This document shows positions 7,640 to 16,779 of a DNA stretch of 64,000 nt, piece by piece; the first letter of the stretch is position 1; every line of letters begins with the position of its first letter. The notes beneath the pieces are model-generated. The model saw only the letters and a list, made by a program, of their open reading frames with translations. It was not told where the DNA came from and searched no databases. Position numbers and translations under genes: made by a program. The stretch comes from Bacteroidota bacterium (lineage in GTDB: Bacteria; Bacteroidota; Bacteroidia; UKL13-3): NCBI GenBank assembly GCA_040388375.1, contig JAZKBU010000001.1:186001-250000 (forward strand), read 5' to 3'.

Positions 7640-7833
7640 ATTTCCGTTTGGGGAGTGCAAATATAAAATTACCCTTAAATAACACAAGTGTTTTTTTATA
7701 TTTTTTCAAAAAAAGTGTTCTACTTCCTAGTAATCTTAGCAATACAATATAGTACACTTTGGTAAAAGTGTGCATTTCCTGCTAAAATTATATCAATTTA
7801 ATGCTGCTATTTTGCAGGTAAACACCAAATGTA

Positions 7834-10368
7834 TTGAAACCCGTATTTAAAATATTACTCATTTCGTCCCTCGTTATTGCTATGCTCATAACGGCTGCCG
7901 GAGCGTATTTAATCAATAACAAAAAAATACTGACTGCTTTTGTACTGGAAAAAATCAATAAAAACTTAACGGCCGAATTACAAATAGAAGGCAGTGATGT
8001 AACCATATTCAAAAACTTTCCCAATATTAGTTTGGATTTAATTGGTGTATCCATTAATGAAAACAACAAAACCCTGTTTAAGGCTAACCATGTGTATTTA
8101 GGCTTTAATATTGAAGACATTATTAATAAAAAATACCATATACAAGTTATTAAAATAGATAGTGGTTTAGCCAACCTGGCTATTGATGAAAACGGAGTTT
8201 CTAATTTCGATATTGTTAAAAAAACAGAAGCTACCGGAAGTGGAAGTAGTGATACCACTCAATTTTTATTGGAATTAGCCCAGGTAAATATGGAGAATTT
8301 TGAACTGAAGTTTCAAAACAAACAAAGCAAGCAAATAACCCATTGTTTTATTCACGAAGCCAATTTTAAAGGAAAACTAAGTGCCGATGTTTTTGAGCTA
8401 CAAATAAGCTCCAAGGCTATGGTGTATAAAATAAGCAATGATGGACTTAATTTTATAAAAGATAAAAACACCGAGATAGAAGCCCGCATCAAGATAGACA
8501 ATACAAAAAAAACGTATGCATTTACCGATGCTAAGCTAAAAATAGATGAACTGGACTTACTGTTAAACGGTCGTTTAAAAGAAACCGAAAAAGGCAATGA
8601 TATAAGAATGGATTTCAATGCAAAAAAAATAAGCATTACCTCACTCCTATCCATTTTACCTATTCAATTACCTGCAGAGGTATTGGCTTATAAAACGAGT
8701 GGCAATGTATATTTTAAAGGTGGTATTAACGGACTGATATCAGCTACCGGTATGCCAAACATAAAGGCAAGCTTTGGTATAAGCAATGGCAAGCTGAACA
8801 ACGAAAAGTTAAACATAGCCTTAAACAATATTTCGCTGGTAGGTGAGTTTAACAACGGTGCTAAACAAACCATGGAAACAAGCACCTTAACTTTAAGAAA
8901 CATAAAAGCGCAATTACTCAACGACCAGTTAAGTGGCGATATAATCATTCATAACCTGAGCAAACCACAATTGGACCTCAGCTTAAACGGCAACTTAAAT
9001 TTAGAAAATGTATTTAAGCTGTTACCTAACAAGAGCATTGAAAAAATTAGTGGCTCTGTTGTTTTCGACACCAAAATAAAAGCCAACTTACAAGAGACTG
9101 ATGCCAGCAGAATATGGAAACAAGCAGGCAACTATGGTAAATTTGATTTAACCTTAAATGAATTAAAGCTAACCGGTCTTGATAAAACCATTAGTAACTT
9201 AAAAGCCAATTTTGCTTTAAACGGAGCTAACTTACAGGTAGAAAACTGCTCGCTTAATTTAAACCAGACTGATGTAAGTATAAAAGGAAATTTAATGAAT
9301 TTCTTGGGTTATTTATTTACAGCCAACGAAACACTGAATGCAGAGATTAGCTACAAAAGCAACTATGTTGATTTAGCCCACGTGGTGTTTTTACCCACCA
9401 ATAATAACAAGGATAACAAAGAGAAAACCAACACCGTTGCCAGTAAATACAACTTGCCTAAAAACATTAAACTAACGCTTACAGCCAGCATTACTAAACT
9501 TAAATACAATCAGTTTACGGCTAGTAACGTAGAAACAAAATTGCAAATTTTGCCCATGCAAATAATTATAGAAAACACAAGGTTTAATGCCTTTAACGGC
9601 ACACTTAGCTTGCAAGCAAAAATTGTAAATAGCGCACAGGGCAACTATTTTATTGAAAGCAAATTTGATATAAAAAATATAAACTTAACTGAAGCTTTTA
9701 AACAATGTGATAACTTTGGGCAAAACAATATTACCCATCAAAACATAAGTGGAACTTACAGCGGAAGCATTGATATGGCCAGCGTTTGGGATGAAAACCT
9801 AAACTGCAAAAAGGATAAAATTTTAGCTTTTGTAAAAGTACAAATAAAAAATGGGCAGCTAATTAATTACAAACCAATGGAAGCGCTGAGCAAATACATA
9901 AGCCTTTCTGATTTGCAAAATTTAAAATTTGCCGACTTAAACAATACGCTGGAAATAAAAGACCAAACCATTTTGATACCTAAAATGCAAATTGATAACA
10001 ATGCATTGAACATAACCTTAAGTGGCAGTCAAAACTTCGATAATTTTTTAGATTATAATTTAAAACTTAATTTAACCGAGTTATTAAAGAAAAAACTTAA
10101 GCCTAAAGACAATGCTTTTGGCGAAGAGGATGAGAAAACAAAAGGAATTAATTTGTTTCTGAATATGCGCGGACCTATTGACCAGTTAAAAATTACGTAC
10201 AACAAAACGGATGTTAAAACCAATATAAAAGAGAATATAAAAAAAGAGGGACAGAGTATAAAGGAATTAATTAAAAAAGAATTTGGCACTCCTACCGACA
10301 ATAAAAACACCGACAAACCAAAAGAAAAAAGCAATGACAATGATGACCTTGAATTTGAACAAGAATAA
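7834..10368 (+). CDS. AsmA-family protein
   Basis: 844 aa with one N-terminal membrane helix (about 5-27) and a long periplasmic part. It opens with the AsmA-like pattern (LEKINKNLTAELQIEGSDV, then NFPNISLDLIGVSI) and continues with repeating beta-strand blocks. An AsmA C-terminal-like segment (about 660-790) contains DLQNLKFADLNNTLEI and FLDYNLKLNLTELLKKKL. AsmA/TamB-type proteins are thought to form hydrophobic grooves that move lipids to the outer membrane. The start codon is TTG. The C-terminus is charged and disordered. The following OMP gene starts inside its 3' end, so they are probably co-translated. Confidence 0.85.
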   Translation: MKPVFKILLISSLVIAMLITAAGAYLINNKKILTAFVLEKINKNLTAELQIEGSDVTIFKNFPNISLDLIGVSINENNKTLFKANHVYLGFNIEDIINKKYHIQVIKIDSGLANLAIDENGVSNFDIVKKTEATGSGSSDTTQFLLELAQVNMENFELKFQNKQSKQITHCFIHEANFKGKLSADVFELQISSKAMVYKISNDGLNFIKDKNTEIEARIKIDNTKKTYAFTDAKLKIDELDLLLNGRLKETEKGNDIRMDFNAKKISITSLLSILPIQLPAEVLAYKTSGNVYFKGGINGLISATGMPNIKASFGISNGKLNNEKLNIALNNISLVGEFNNGAKQTMETSTLTLRNIKAQLLNDQLSGDIIIHNLSKPQLDLSLNGNLNLENVFKLLPNKSIEKISGSVVFDTKIKANLQETDASRIWKQAGNYGKFDLTLNELKLTGLDKTISNLKANFALNGANLQVENCSLNLNQTDVSIKGNLMNFLGYLFTANETLNAEISYKSNYVDLAHVVFLPTNNNKDNKEKTNTVASKYNLPKNIKLTLTASITKLKYNQFTASNVETKLQILPMQIIIENTRFNAFNGTLSLQAKIVNSAQGNYFIESKFDIKNINLTEAFKQCDNFGQNNITHQNISGTYSGSIDMASVWDENLNCKKDKILAFVKVQIKNGQLINYKPMEALSKYISLSDLQNLKFADLNNTLEIKDQTILIPKMQIDNNALNITLSGSQNFDNFLDYNLKLNLTELLKKKLKPKDNAFGEEDEKTKGINLFLNMRGPIDQLKITYNKTDVKTNIKENIKKEGQSIKELIKKEFGTPTDNKNTDKPKEKSNDNDDLEFEQE

Positions 10369-11170
10369 AGCCCTTTTACTCACATTATTTATAGCCAGTA
10401 CCTATATAGCGCAAGCACAAAAAAACACCGTAAGCAAATACAATTTTTATGCTACCCTTGGCGCTGTATTCAATGGTTCTATTAACTCTTCAAGCAGCAG
10501 TGAAATGGCTAACCAGGGACAAACCTATAAACAATACCAGGACTCTGTAACCAAACTGGAAACATGGCGCTTAACCTTCAGCGTTTCAGCCGGTATTATT
10601 TATAAACTGAATCGTGATTTATCGTTACAGGCAGGATTAAGTTACCTGGTATTGGGCCATCAAAGACAATTAAACAATTTAAAATATTTAGATGCTACTT
10701 ATCCGGGTATAGGAAGTGGTTTAGGTAATGGCCGCGTTATAGACCAAACCAATACAGAACGTAGTATTGATTTAAACTACCGTTACCAATACCTGCAAAT
10801 TCCTATTATGTTTAACTACCAGTTTGATGCACGCCATTCGCATAAATTAAATACATCAATTGGTTTAGGTTTAGGTATCAATACGCTGTTAAAACACGAC
10901 ATCAATGCAGTATTAAGTAAAGGCTATACCATTGATTCGGAAAAGGAGTTTTTTATTGACAGCACAGGTTACAAAGCCAGTACTTTTACGGCCAATTTAT
11001 TAGTAGGTATGCGTTTCGATTACAACTATACCAAAGACTTAAAATTTATGTGTCAGCCACAACTGGCTTATTACCCGGCTTCGGTTAGCAGTAATCAAAT
11101 GGAAGCAAATCCTTGGTACTTTAATTTTAACGTAGGTATTATTTATACGCTTGATAATTTAAGTAAGTGA
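10340..11170 (+). CDS. outer-membrane beta-barrel protein
   Basis: About 276 aa. The start is one of three close ATGs (10334, 10340, 10343), all overlapping the end of the AsmA gene. The N-terminus (NKALLLTLFIASTYIAQAQ) is a Sec signal peptide. The mature part has alternating strands and turns (YNFYATLGAVFNGSI, LSLQAGLSYLVLG, LQIPIMFNYQF, LGLGLGINTLL, FNFNVGIIYTL), typical of the PorT-like small barrels of Bacteroidota. Position after AsmA suggests an envelope role. Exact function unknown. Confidence 0.8.
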   Translation: MMTLNLNKNKALLLTLFIASTYIAQAQKNTVSKYNFYATLGAVFNGSINSSSSSEMANQGQTYKQYQDSVTKLETWRLTFSVSAGIIYKLNRDLSLQAGLSYLVLGHQRQLNNLKYLDATYPGIGSGLGNGRVIDQTNTERSIDLNYRYQYLQIPIMFNYQFDARHSHKLNTSIGLGLGINTLLKHDINAVLSKGYTIDSEKEFFIDSTGYKASTFTANLLVGMRFDYNYTKDLKFMCQPQLAYYPASVSSNQMEANPWYFNFNVGIIYTLDNLSK

Positions 11171-11610
11171 TTAACCGCTTAAACATACGTGTTTATGGCC
11201 TTTTGCTCAATGACCAGCAGGAAATACTGGTTGTTGACGAACAAATAAATGATTTTAAATTTACCAAATTCCCGGGCGGAGGATTAGAGTTAGGCGAAGG
11301 TATTGCAGATTGTTTACAAAGGGAATTTATGGAAGAGTGTGAGTTGGCTATCCAAGTCGACAAGCATTTTTATACCACCGATTTTTTTCAGGTAAGTGCT
11401 TTCAGACCCACTGATCAGCTAATATCTATTTATTATTGGGTAAACCCGCAAAACAAACCTTTTCATATCAATCTCAACACCATTACTTTAAACCTGGATG
11501 GCAAAATAGAAATACTCCAGTTTAAATGGATAAAGCTGGCTGATTTAGATGAAAACATTTTCACTTTCCCAATAGATAAGCTAGTTTGCAGTATGTTAAA
11601 AAAAATGTAA
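11167..11610 (+). CDS. NUDIX hydrolase
   Basis: 147 aa. The Nudix box is visible around residues 37-60: GGLELGEG, then QREFMEECEL, matching Gx5Ex7REUxEExGU except that the final Gly is Glu. Such enzymes hydrolyse nucleoside diphosphate derivatives using Mg bound by the REUxEE glutamates. The GTG start overlaps the TGA stop of the preceding gene. The substrate cannot be inferred. Confidence 0.85.
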   Translation: MINRLNIRVYGLLLNDQQEILVVDEQINDFKFTKFPGGGLELGEGIADCLQREFMEECELAIQVDKHFYTTDFFQVSAFRPTDQLISIYYWVNPQNKPFHINLNTITLNLDGKIEILQFKWIKLADLDENIFTFPIDKLVCSMLKKM

Positions 11611-11654
11611 TAAATTATCATTAAACTAATTGGGTAAATTTGTTTATTTGCTTC

Positions 11655-12026
11655 ATGGATTTAAAAGGAAAAATATTGCAATCATTGCCTTTAGTTACTG
11701 GGCAAGGCAAAAATGGCCCATGGCGTAAACAAGAATTTTTAATAGAAACATTAGATCAATATCCTAAAAAAGTACTTTTTAGTTTATGGTCAGATAAAAT
11801 TGATCAAAACCCATTTAGTATAGGTCAGGACGTTGTTGTTTCATTCGATGCAGAGTCGAGAGAATACAATGGCCGTTATTATACTGAATTACGTGCATGG
11901 AAAGTAAGTGCAGGTGGTCCTGCTAACAGCAACCCGGCACCACAAAACACAAATACCAACGATGATATTCCGGTAGGTATGTCGTTTAGCAACGATGATA
12001 ACGCAAGTGATGATTTACCTTTCTAA
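11655..12026 (+). CDS. DUF3127 single-stranded DNA-binding-like protein
   Basis: 123 aa starting MDLKGKILQSLPLVTGQGKN. The first 85 residues match the DUF3127 pattern, an OB-fold-like domain related to single-stranded DNA-binding proteins (GPWRKQEFLIETL, KVLFSLWSDK, GQDVVVSFDAESREYNGRYY). The tail is Asn/Pro/Asp-rich and ends in DDLPF, the type of acidic C-terminal tip found on SSB proteins. A frame extension upstream adds only MFICF and is unlikely. A TAAATTTG box at 11633-11640 could be its -7 element. A terminator follows. Confidence 0.82.
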   Translation: MDLKGKILQSLPLVTGQGKNGPWRKQEFLIETLDQYPKKVLFSLWSDKIDQNPFSIGQDVVVSFDAESREYNGRYYTELRAWKVSAGGPANSNPAPQNTNTNDDIPVGMSFSNDDNASDDLPF

Positions 12027-12045
12027 AAAATATTACTAATACCTT

Positions 12046-12077
12046 AAAAACCATTGCCCGAAAGCAATGGTTTTTTG
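12046..12077 (+). terminator. intrinsic terminator
   Basis: 11-bp stem AAAACCATTGC / GCAATGGTTTT (12047-12057, 12064-12074) ending in a T run, just after the DUF3127 gene. Confidence 0.85.
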
Positions 12078-12143
12078 TTGCATTTTACTTTCCATTTCAA
12101 CTATTCATAATAAGCATTTAATTTTTAACTTGCACCGCATTAC

Positions 12144-13388
12144 ATGAAACCAAACGATATAGTAATTATTGGAGCAGGACCTGCAGGCTGTAGCACTTCT
12201 CTTTTCCTTGCCAAACATAAAATACCCCATACCATAATAGATAAAGCTGTTTTCCCGCGCGATAAAGTGTGTGGCGATGCCTTAAGCGGCAAAGTTGTTT
12301 ACGTAATGAAACAACTTAACAATAGTATGATTTATGATTACAACAATAATCCCAACCAGTTTTTACCTAGCTGGGGAGTAAAATTTGTAGCACCCAATGG
12401 CAAGTCTATTGATATTCCTTTTAAGTCGGATGTAAGCAAAGAAACGCATGCGCCTGGTTTTATCAGTAAGCGTATGGATTTTGATGCAAGCTTATTTAAT
12501 CAGTTGGATAAAGAATATGCTACTGTTATTGAAGGAGCAGAAGTAAAAGAAATAGTAAAACACAGCGATGGTATTGATATAGAATATGTAAAGGATAACT
12601 TAACCCATACTATACAAAACATAAAACTAGTTGTTGGTGCAGAAGGCGACAGATCGATAGTAGCGAAGAAACTAGCCAATATAAAAAAAGAGAATGACCA
12701 TTATTGTGCAGGTATCAGGGCGTATTACACAGGTGTAACGGAACTGCATAATCAAAACTTTATTGAGTTGCATTTTTTAGAAGAATTGCTTCCCGGTTAT
12801 TTCTGGATTTTCCCTTTACCTAACGGACAAGCCAATGTAGGAGCTGGTATGTTAAGCTCATCGGTAAGTGCTAAAAATGTAAATTTAAAAAAGGATATGT
12901 TACGCGCCATTGCCAACAATCCGAAAATAAAGCACCGTTTTGCCAATGCTGAATTGGTAAGCCCTATACAAGGCTGGGGATTGCCTTTAGGCAGTAAGAA
13001 ACGCGTAATCAGTGGCGATAACTTTTTACTGACAGGCGATGCTGCCAGCTTAATCGACCCTTTTACTGGTGAAGGTATTGGCAACGCCATGTATAGTGGC
13101 ATGTTAGCCGCAGCACAAATTAAAAACTGTATAGCACAAAATAATTTTACTGCTCAATATAACCAGGCTTACGATACTGCTTTTTACGACAGGCAATGGG
13201 ATGAATTAAAGTTAAGCCATACCATGCAAAAGTTATGTAAATATCCGTGGCTGTTTAATTTTGTAGTGAACAAAGCCCATAAAAACAAAGCCTTGCGCGA
13301 AACCATCAGCTGTATGTTTGAAGATTTGGACTTGCGTGCAAAACTTCGCAATCCGCTGTTTTACGTAAAGCTGCTCATTAACGATTAA
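12144..13388 (+). CDS. FAD-dependent oxidoreductase, geranylgeranyl-reductase family
   Basis: 414 aa. It has an N-terminal Rossmann motif GAGPAGC (about 10-16), a KVCGDALSGK segment typical of the geranylgeranyl-reductase family, and the second FAD motif LTGDAASLIDPFTGEGIG near 300-320. These enzymes reduce isoprenoid or similar double bonds, or act as hydroxylases. In Bacteroidota the substrate of this version is not known. No membrane segment. Starts 67 bases after the upstream terminator, so it has its own promoter. The next gene starts 38 bases downstream. Confidence 0.85.
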   Translation: MKPNDIVIIGAGPAGCSTSLFLAKHKIPHTIIDKAVFPRDKVCGDALSGKVVYVMKQLNNSMIYDYNNNPNQFLPSWGVKFVAPNGKSIDIPFKSDVSKETHAPGFISKRMDFDASLFNQLDKEYATVIEGAEVKEIVKHSDGIDIEYVKDNLTHTIQNIKLVVGAEGDRSIVAKKLANIKKENDHYCAGIRAYYTGVTELHNQNFIELHFLEELLPGYFWIFPLPNGQANVGAGMLSSSVSAKNVNLKKDMLRAIANNPKIKHRFANAELVSPIQGWGLPLGSKKRVISGDNFLLTGDAASLIDPFTGEGIGNAMYSGMLAAAQIKNCIAQNNFTAQYNQAYDTAFYDRQWDELKLSHTMQKLCKYPWLFNFVVNKAHKNKALRETISCMFEDLDLRAKLRNPLFYVKLLIND

Positions 13389-13426
13389 TTTGTATATTTG
13401 AATACCATTTTCAATCAATACGTGCC

Positions 13427-13960
13427 ATGTTTGAACAACTGAGAAATTATTGGGGTAAGTTTATTTTAAGACGCAACTTAAAAGCTAAACAAACGCACCA
13501 TTCTTTTATGCCTTTTGACAAAGCCAACGAAATTGGTATTATTTACAATGCGGAAAACATTGCAGACGAACAAAAGGTACAACAGTTTGCCAATGATTTA
13601 AGAGGCGAAGGAAAAAAGGTGTTTTTATTGGGCTTTATCAATCAAAAAGAATTACCCGCTAAACGCAAACCTCATATCAGTTCAGAATTATTTTGGCGCG
13701 AAAATTTAAACTTTTTCAACTTACCCAATCCTGATAAAATAGGTCGTTTTATTGATACTAAATTTGATATTTTATTCAATGTGTACCACGAAGAGCTATT
13801 GGCATTACAAGGCATTTCATCGTTGAGCAAAGCCAAATACCAATTGGGTGCACAAATGAGTTTAGCTACTGATTTGTTTGATATAACTATTGACACTGGC
13901 AGCAATAAAGATTTATATTATTTAGCCAAGCAAATGGAGCATTATATTAAGTCGTTATAA
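13427..13960 (+). CDS. conserved hypothetical protein (DUF6913-like)
   Basis: 177 aa, soluble, with a basic N-terminus (WGKFILRRNLKAKQTHH). The rest is an alpha/beta domain with an EIGIIYNAENIADEQKV strand-turn and a DILFNVYHEELLALQGISSLSKAKYQLG segment split over strands and helices. It resembles a Bacteroidota-restricted family that I associate with DUF6913. Function unknown. It follows the oxidoreductase by 38 bases on the same strand and ends 2 bases before the convergent SUI1 gene. Confidence 0.65.
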   Translation: MFEQLRNYWGKFILRRNLKAKQTHHSFMPFDKANEIGIIYNAENIADEQKVQQFANDLRGEGKKVFLLGFINQKELPAKRKPHISSELFWRENLNFFNLPNPDKIGRFIDTKFDILFNVYHEELLALQGISSLSKAKYQLGAQMSLATDLFDITIDTGSNKDLYYLAKQMEHYIKSL

Positions 13961-13962
13961 AA

Positions 13963-14307
13963 CTAACCTCCGGCCTTTTTTACTTTGTAGTTTTCTTTCA
14001 TTAAGTAGGCCAATATTTTATCCCTAAAATCGCCTTGTATCAGTATTTCGCCTTCTTTTACACTGCCACCTACACCACATAACTTTTTGAGTTTAGAACC
14101 CAGTTCGTTTAAATCGTCAGCCGTACCAATAAAACCTTTTACCACTGAAACAGCTTTACCAGCACGGTTTTTCTTGTCTAAATGTATACGTAAGTCTTGT
14201 TGGTTATTAGGCAATGTTTCTGCAGCTTCCTCTTGCTCAAAATCGTAGTTAAAATTATTATCGGTACTAAATACCACACCATTTACTTTTTTGTTTTTAT
14301 TGCTCAT
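13963..14307 (-). CDS. SUI1/YciH-type translation initiation factor
   Basis: 114 aa. The C-terminal 75 residues are a SUI1 (eIF1-like) domain: [20 protein letters not shown], then a short helix, then [20 protein letters not shown] and a basic end. Bacterial homologues (YciH) bind the ribosome and are thought to influence start-codon fidelity. The first 35 residues are acidic and probably disordered. Single gene, convergent with the DUF6913-like gene. Confidence 0.9.
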   Translation of the reverse strand: MSNKNKKVNGVVFSTDNNFNYDFEQEEAAETLPNNQQDLRIHLDKKNRAGKAVSVVKGFIGTADDLNELGSKLKKLCGVGGSVKEGEILIQGDFRDKILAYLMKENYKVKKAGG

Positions 14308-14395
14308 AGGTTGCTTAATAAATGAAATACTTGGGCTTTAAACTGGGAAGCAAATTTCGCAAGTAAATTTAAATTTCAAAACAGTAAATTTTAGT

Positions 14396-15274
14396 TTAGC
14401 CTGCTATTACTTTTAGGTTTTGTTTAAAAATTTTAAAGGTAATTTTATCATCCAGCCAAATGGCTTCACCATCAATATTGGCTACTTCGCGCTCCGGCCT
14501 GCTTATGGTAATATCGCTGGTTTTAAAGGTGCTTACAAAAGGCAAATCACTTACATCGCCTTTAAATAGTTTATAGGCTATCAGCGGTACTTGCCATAAC
14601 TTAAACGAACTAAATACGACCACATCAAACAAACCATCGTTATAAATTGCTTTGGGTGCAGCATAAGCATTGTTACCAAACTGGGTGCCATTACAAACAC
14701 ATATCATAAAAGCAGTAGCTGTATCAGTAGTGCCATTATAACTTAATTGATAGGCCCTGTTTTTATAGCTAATAAACTCCTTTAAAGTTATTTTAGCATA
14801 GGTTTTAAATCCGCGAGAGCCGGCAGTGGCAAACAAATTAGCTATATGTGCATCAAATCCTACTCCTGCTATATTGATAAAAAACTGGTTATTGGCTTTA
14901 CAGGTATCTATGCTTTTTATTTTTTGTTCATTGATTAAAGCCAATGCTTTTTCGGGATTGGTTGGTATGTTTAACTCACGTGCTAAACCATTGCCACTAC
15001 CCATGGGTATTACTGCAAAAATTTTATTGGTATTGGCTACATATTGTGCCACATTGTTAATGGTGCCATCGCCACCAACAGCTACTATTACATCGGCTTC
15101 CAATGCACTGGCTGCTGCCAAATGGTGGTTGCTTTCCTGACCCTGTGTATAAAATATTTTTATATCGTACACATTCTTATCTAATATTTTAAATATTAAA
15201 TCAGGAATATGGGTTTTGCTTTTTCCACCCGATATTGGATTAATGATAAAATGAATTTTTTGCTTAACTATCAA
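14396..15274 (-). CDS. diacylglycerol/lipid kinase family protein
   Basis: 292 aa, soluble. The kinase fold is shown by FIINPISGGK (about 9-18), the nucleotide motif AVGGDGTINNV (about 63-73) and PMGSGNGLARELNIP (about 91-105). Members phosphorylate diacylglycerol, sphingoid bases or phosphatidylglycerol with ATP. Starts with TTG. It is 15 bases downstream of the rmuC stop on the same strand, so the two may be co-transcribed. Confidence 0.88.
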   Translation of the reverse strand: MIVKQKIHFIINPISGGKSKTHIPDLIFKILDKNVYDIKIFYTQGQESNHHLAAASALEADVIVAVGGDGTINNVAQYVANTNKIFAVIPMGSGNGLARELNIPTNPEKALALINEQKIKSIDTCKANNQFFINIAGVGFDAHIANLFATAGSRGFKTYAKITLKEFISYKNRAYQLSYNGTTDTATAFMICVCNGTQFGNNAYAAPKAIYNDGLFDVVVFSSFKLWQVPLIAYKLFKGDVSDLPFVSTFKTSDITISRPEREVANIDGEAIWLDDKITFKIFKQNLKVIAG

Positions 15275-15289
15275 AATACAATCTATTAT

Positions 15290-16630
15290 TTATTGCCCGG
15301 CCCTGTCAAGTAATTGTGGAGGTAATTGCTTAGAGGCTTTAGCTCCCAATTGTTTTAAAGTCTCAAAACGACTAATAATATTTCCTTTTCCATCCACCAG
15401 TTTATTCATGGCATCAGCATAACCTGCTTTTGACTGATCAATTTTTTTTCCTACTTCAATCATGTCCTTTACAAAGCCTTCAAACTTATCGTATAAATCA
15501 CCTGCTTTTTGGGCTATGTCTAATGCATTAGCACTTTGCCTTTCATAACGCCAAATACTTGAAACGGTACGCAAAGTAGCCAGTAAGGTTGAAGGACTTA
15601 CTATGACTATATTTTTTTCAAAGGCATCGTTAAACAAACCTGCATCGTTTTGCACCGCTAAAGCAAAAGCGGGTTCAATGGGTATAAATAACAATACAAA
15701 ATCGAGTGTTTTTATCTGGTGTATGTTCTGGTATGATTTATCGCCTAAGCCTTTTATGTGGGCACGTAGTGAAAGTAAATGCTCTTTGGCTGCTACTACT
15801 CTTACTTCATCATCTTCGGCTGAATAAAATTTTTCATACGCGGTTAACGATACTTTACTATCTATAATCAATGTTTTATTATCGGGTAAACTAATAATTA
15901 CATCTGGCTGTAAACGCCTGCCTTCTTCGTTGGTATAGCTTTCCTGTACTTTGTACTCGCTGCCTTTTACCAGTCCCGATTTTTCTAAAATATTTTCCAG
16001 TATAAACTCGCCCCAATTGCCTTGTGTTTTGTTTTCGCCTTTTAATGCTTTGGTTAAGTTATTGGCTTCTTTGCTCATTTGCTGGTTAAGCTGCTGCAAC
16101 ATTTCCAACTGGTTTTTTAACGAAGCGCGTTCTTTGCCTTCGCTTATATAAACTTCGTTTACTTTCTTCTCAAAATCTTTTATTTTTTCGCCTAAGGGGT
16201 TTAACAACTCTCCTAAATTGTTTTTGTTTTGTTCGGTAAATTTTTGGCTCTTATCGTCAAATATTCTATTGGCTAAATTTTCAAACTCTTTTGTAAAACG
16301 TTCATTTAAGGTTGTTATTTCTGCTTTATGCTCTTCTAAACGTTTGAGTAAATTATGGCTTTCACTTTTTTCTGCTGTTAATTGGTTTGACAGTACAACG
16401 AGTCTTTCCTGCGCTTCTTTATAATCCATTCGCAATCCCATCAGCTCTTGCTTCACTATATTATTTTCTGATTGTAATGATGATTTGGCATTACTTTCTG
16501 TTAATACTTGTTGTTGTAATCCACTTATTAAATCGGTATTTTCAGTAGTTTGACTGCCCTGGCTTTTTTTAAACAGCCAACCGGCAAAAAAGCCTACCAA
16601 CAAACCAATCACTAAAAATATAATATCCAT
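15290..16630 (-). CDS. rmuC: DNA recombination protein RmuC
   Basis: 446 aa from the ATG at 16630; an in-frame TTG at 16654 would add eight residues. An N-terminal membrane helix (IIFLVIGLLVGFFAGWLF) is followed by a long coiled coil (about 40-190) and the RmuC domain (about 200-400): GNWGEFILENILEKSGL, RRLQPDVIISLPDNKTLIID (nuclease-like core), and FVLLFIPIEPAFALAVQ. RmuC limits recombination at inverted repeats, probably as a membrane-anchored nuclease. It precedes a lipid kinase gene and follows recQ, separated by a terminator. Confidence 0.92.
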   Translation of the reverse strand: MDIIFLVIGLLVGFFAGWLFKKSQGSQTTENTDLISGLQQQVLTESNAKSSLQSENNIVKQELMGLRMDYKEAQERLVVLSNQLTAEKSESHNLLKRLEEHKAEITTLNERFTKEFENLANRIFDDKSQKFTEQNKNNLGELLNPLGEKIKDFEKKVNEVYISEGKERASLKNQLEMLQQLNQQMSKEANNLTKALKGENKTQGNWGEFILENILEKSGLVKGSEYKVQESYTNEEGRRLQPDVIISLPDNKTLIIDSKVSLTAYEKFYSAEDDEVRVVAAKEHLLSLRAHIKGLGDKSYQNIHQIKTLDFVLLFIPIEPAFALAVQNDAGLFNDAFEKNIVIVSPSTLLATLRTVSSIWRYERQSANALDIAQKAGDLYDKFEGFVKDMIEVGKKIDQSKAGYADAMNKLVDGKGNIISRFETLKQLGAKASKQLPPQLLDRAGQ

Positions 16631-16723
16631 ATGCTGCCAATTAAGAAAGGGCAAATTAAATGTTTAAAAATGGAAGTTTGTTATGCTGTATATATTTAAT
16701 TATTGGTCCATTTTTATAGCATA

Positions 16724-16762
16724 AAAAATCCCTTTACGTTTTCACGCAAAGGGATTCTTTTT
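16724..16762. terminator. intrinsic terminator downstream of recQ
   Basis: Stem AATCCCTTTACG / ACGCAAAGGGATT (one mismatch pair in the middle) with an A run on the left and T run on the right; on the minus strand it terminates recQ. Confidence 0.8.
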
Positions 16763-16779
16763 AAAATTATTGATTGAAA

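Noticed and set aside
7539-7775. 78-aa minus-strand frame
   Set aside because: It runs across the tRNA-Val gene and its terminator; coding is not credible.
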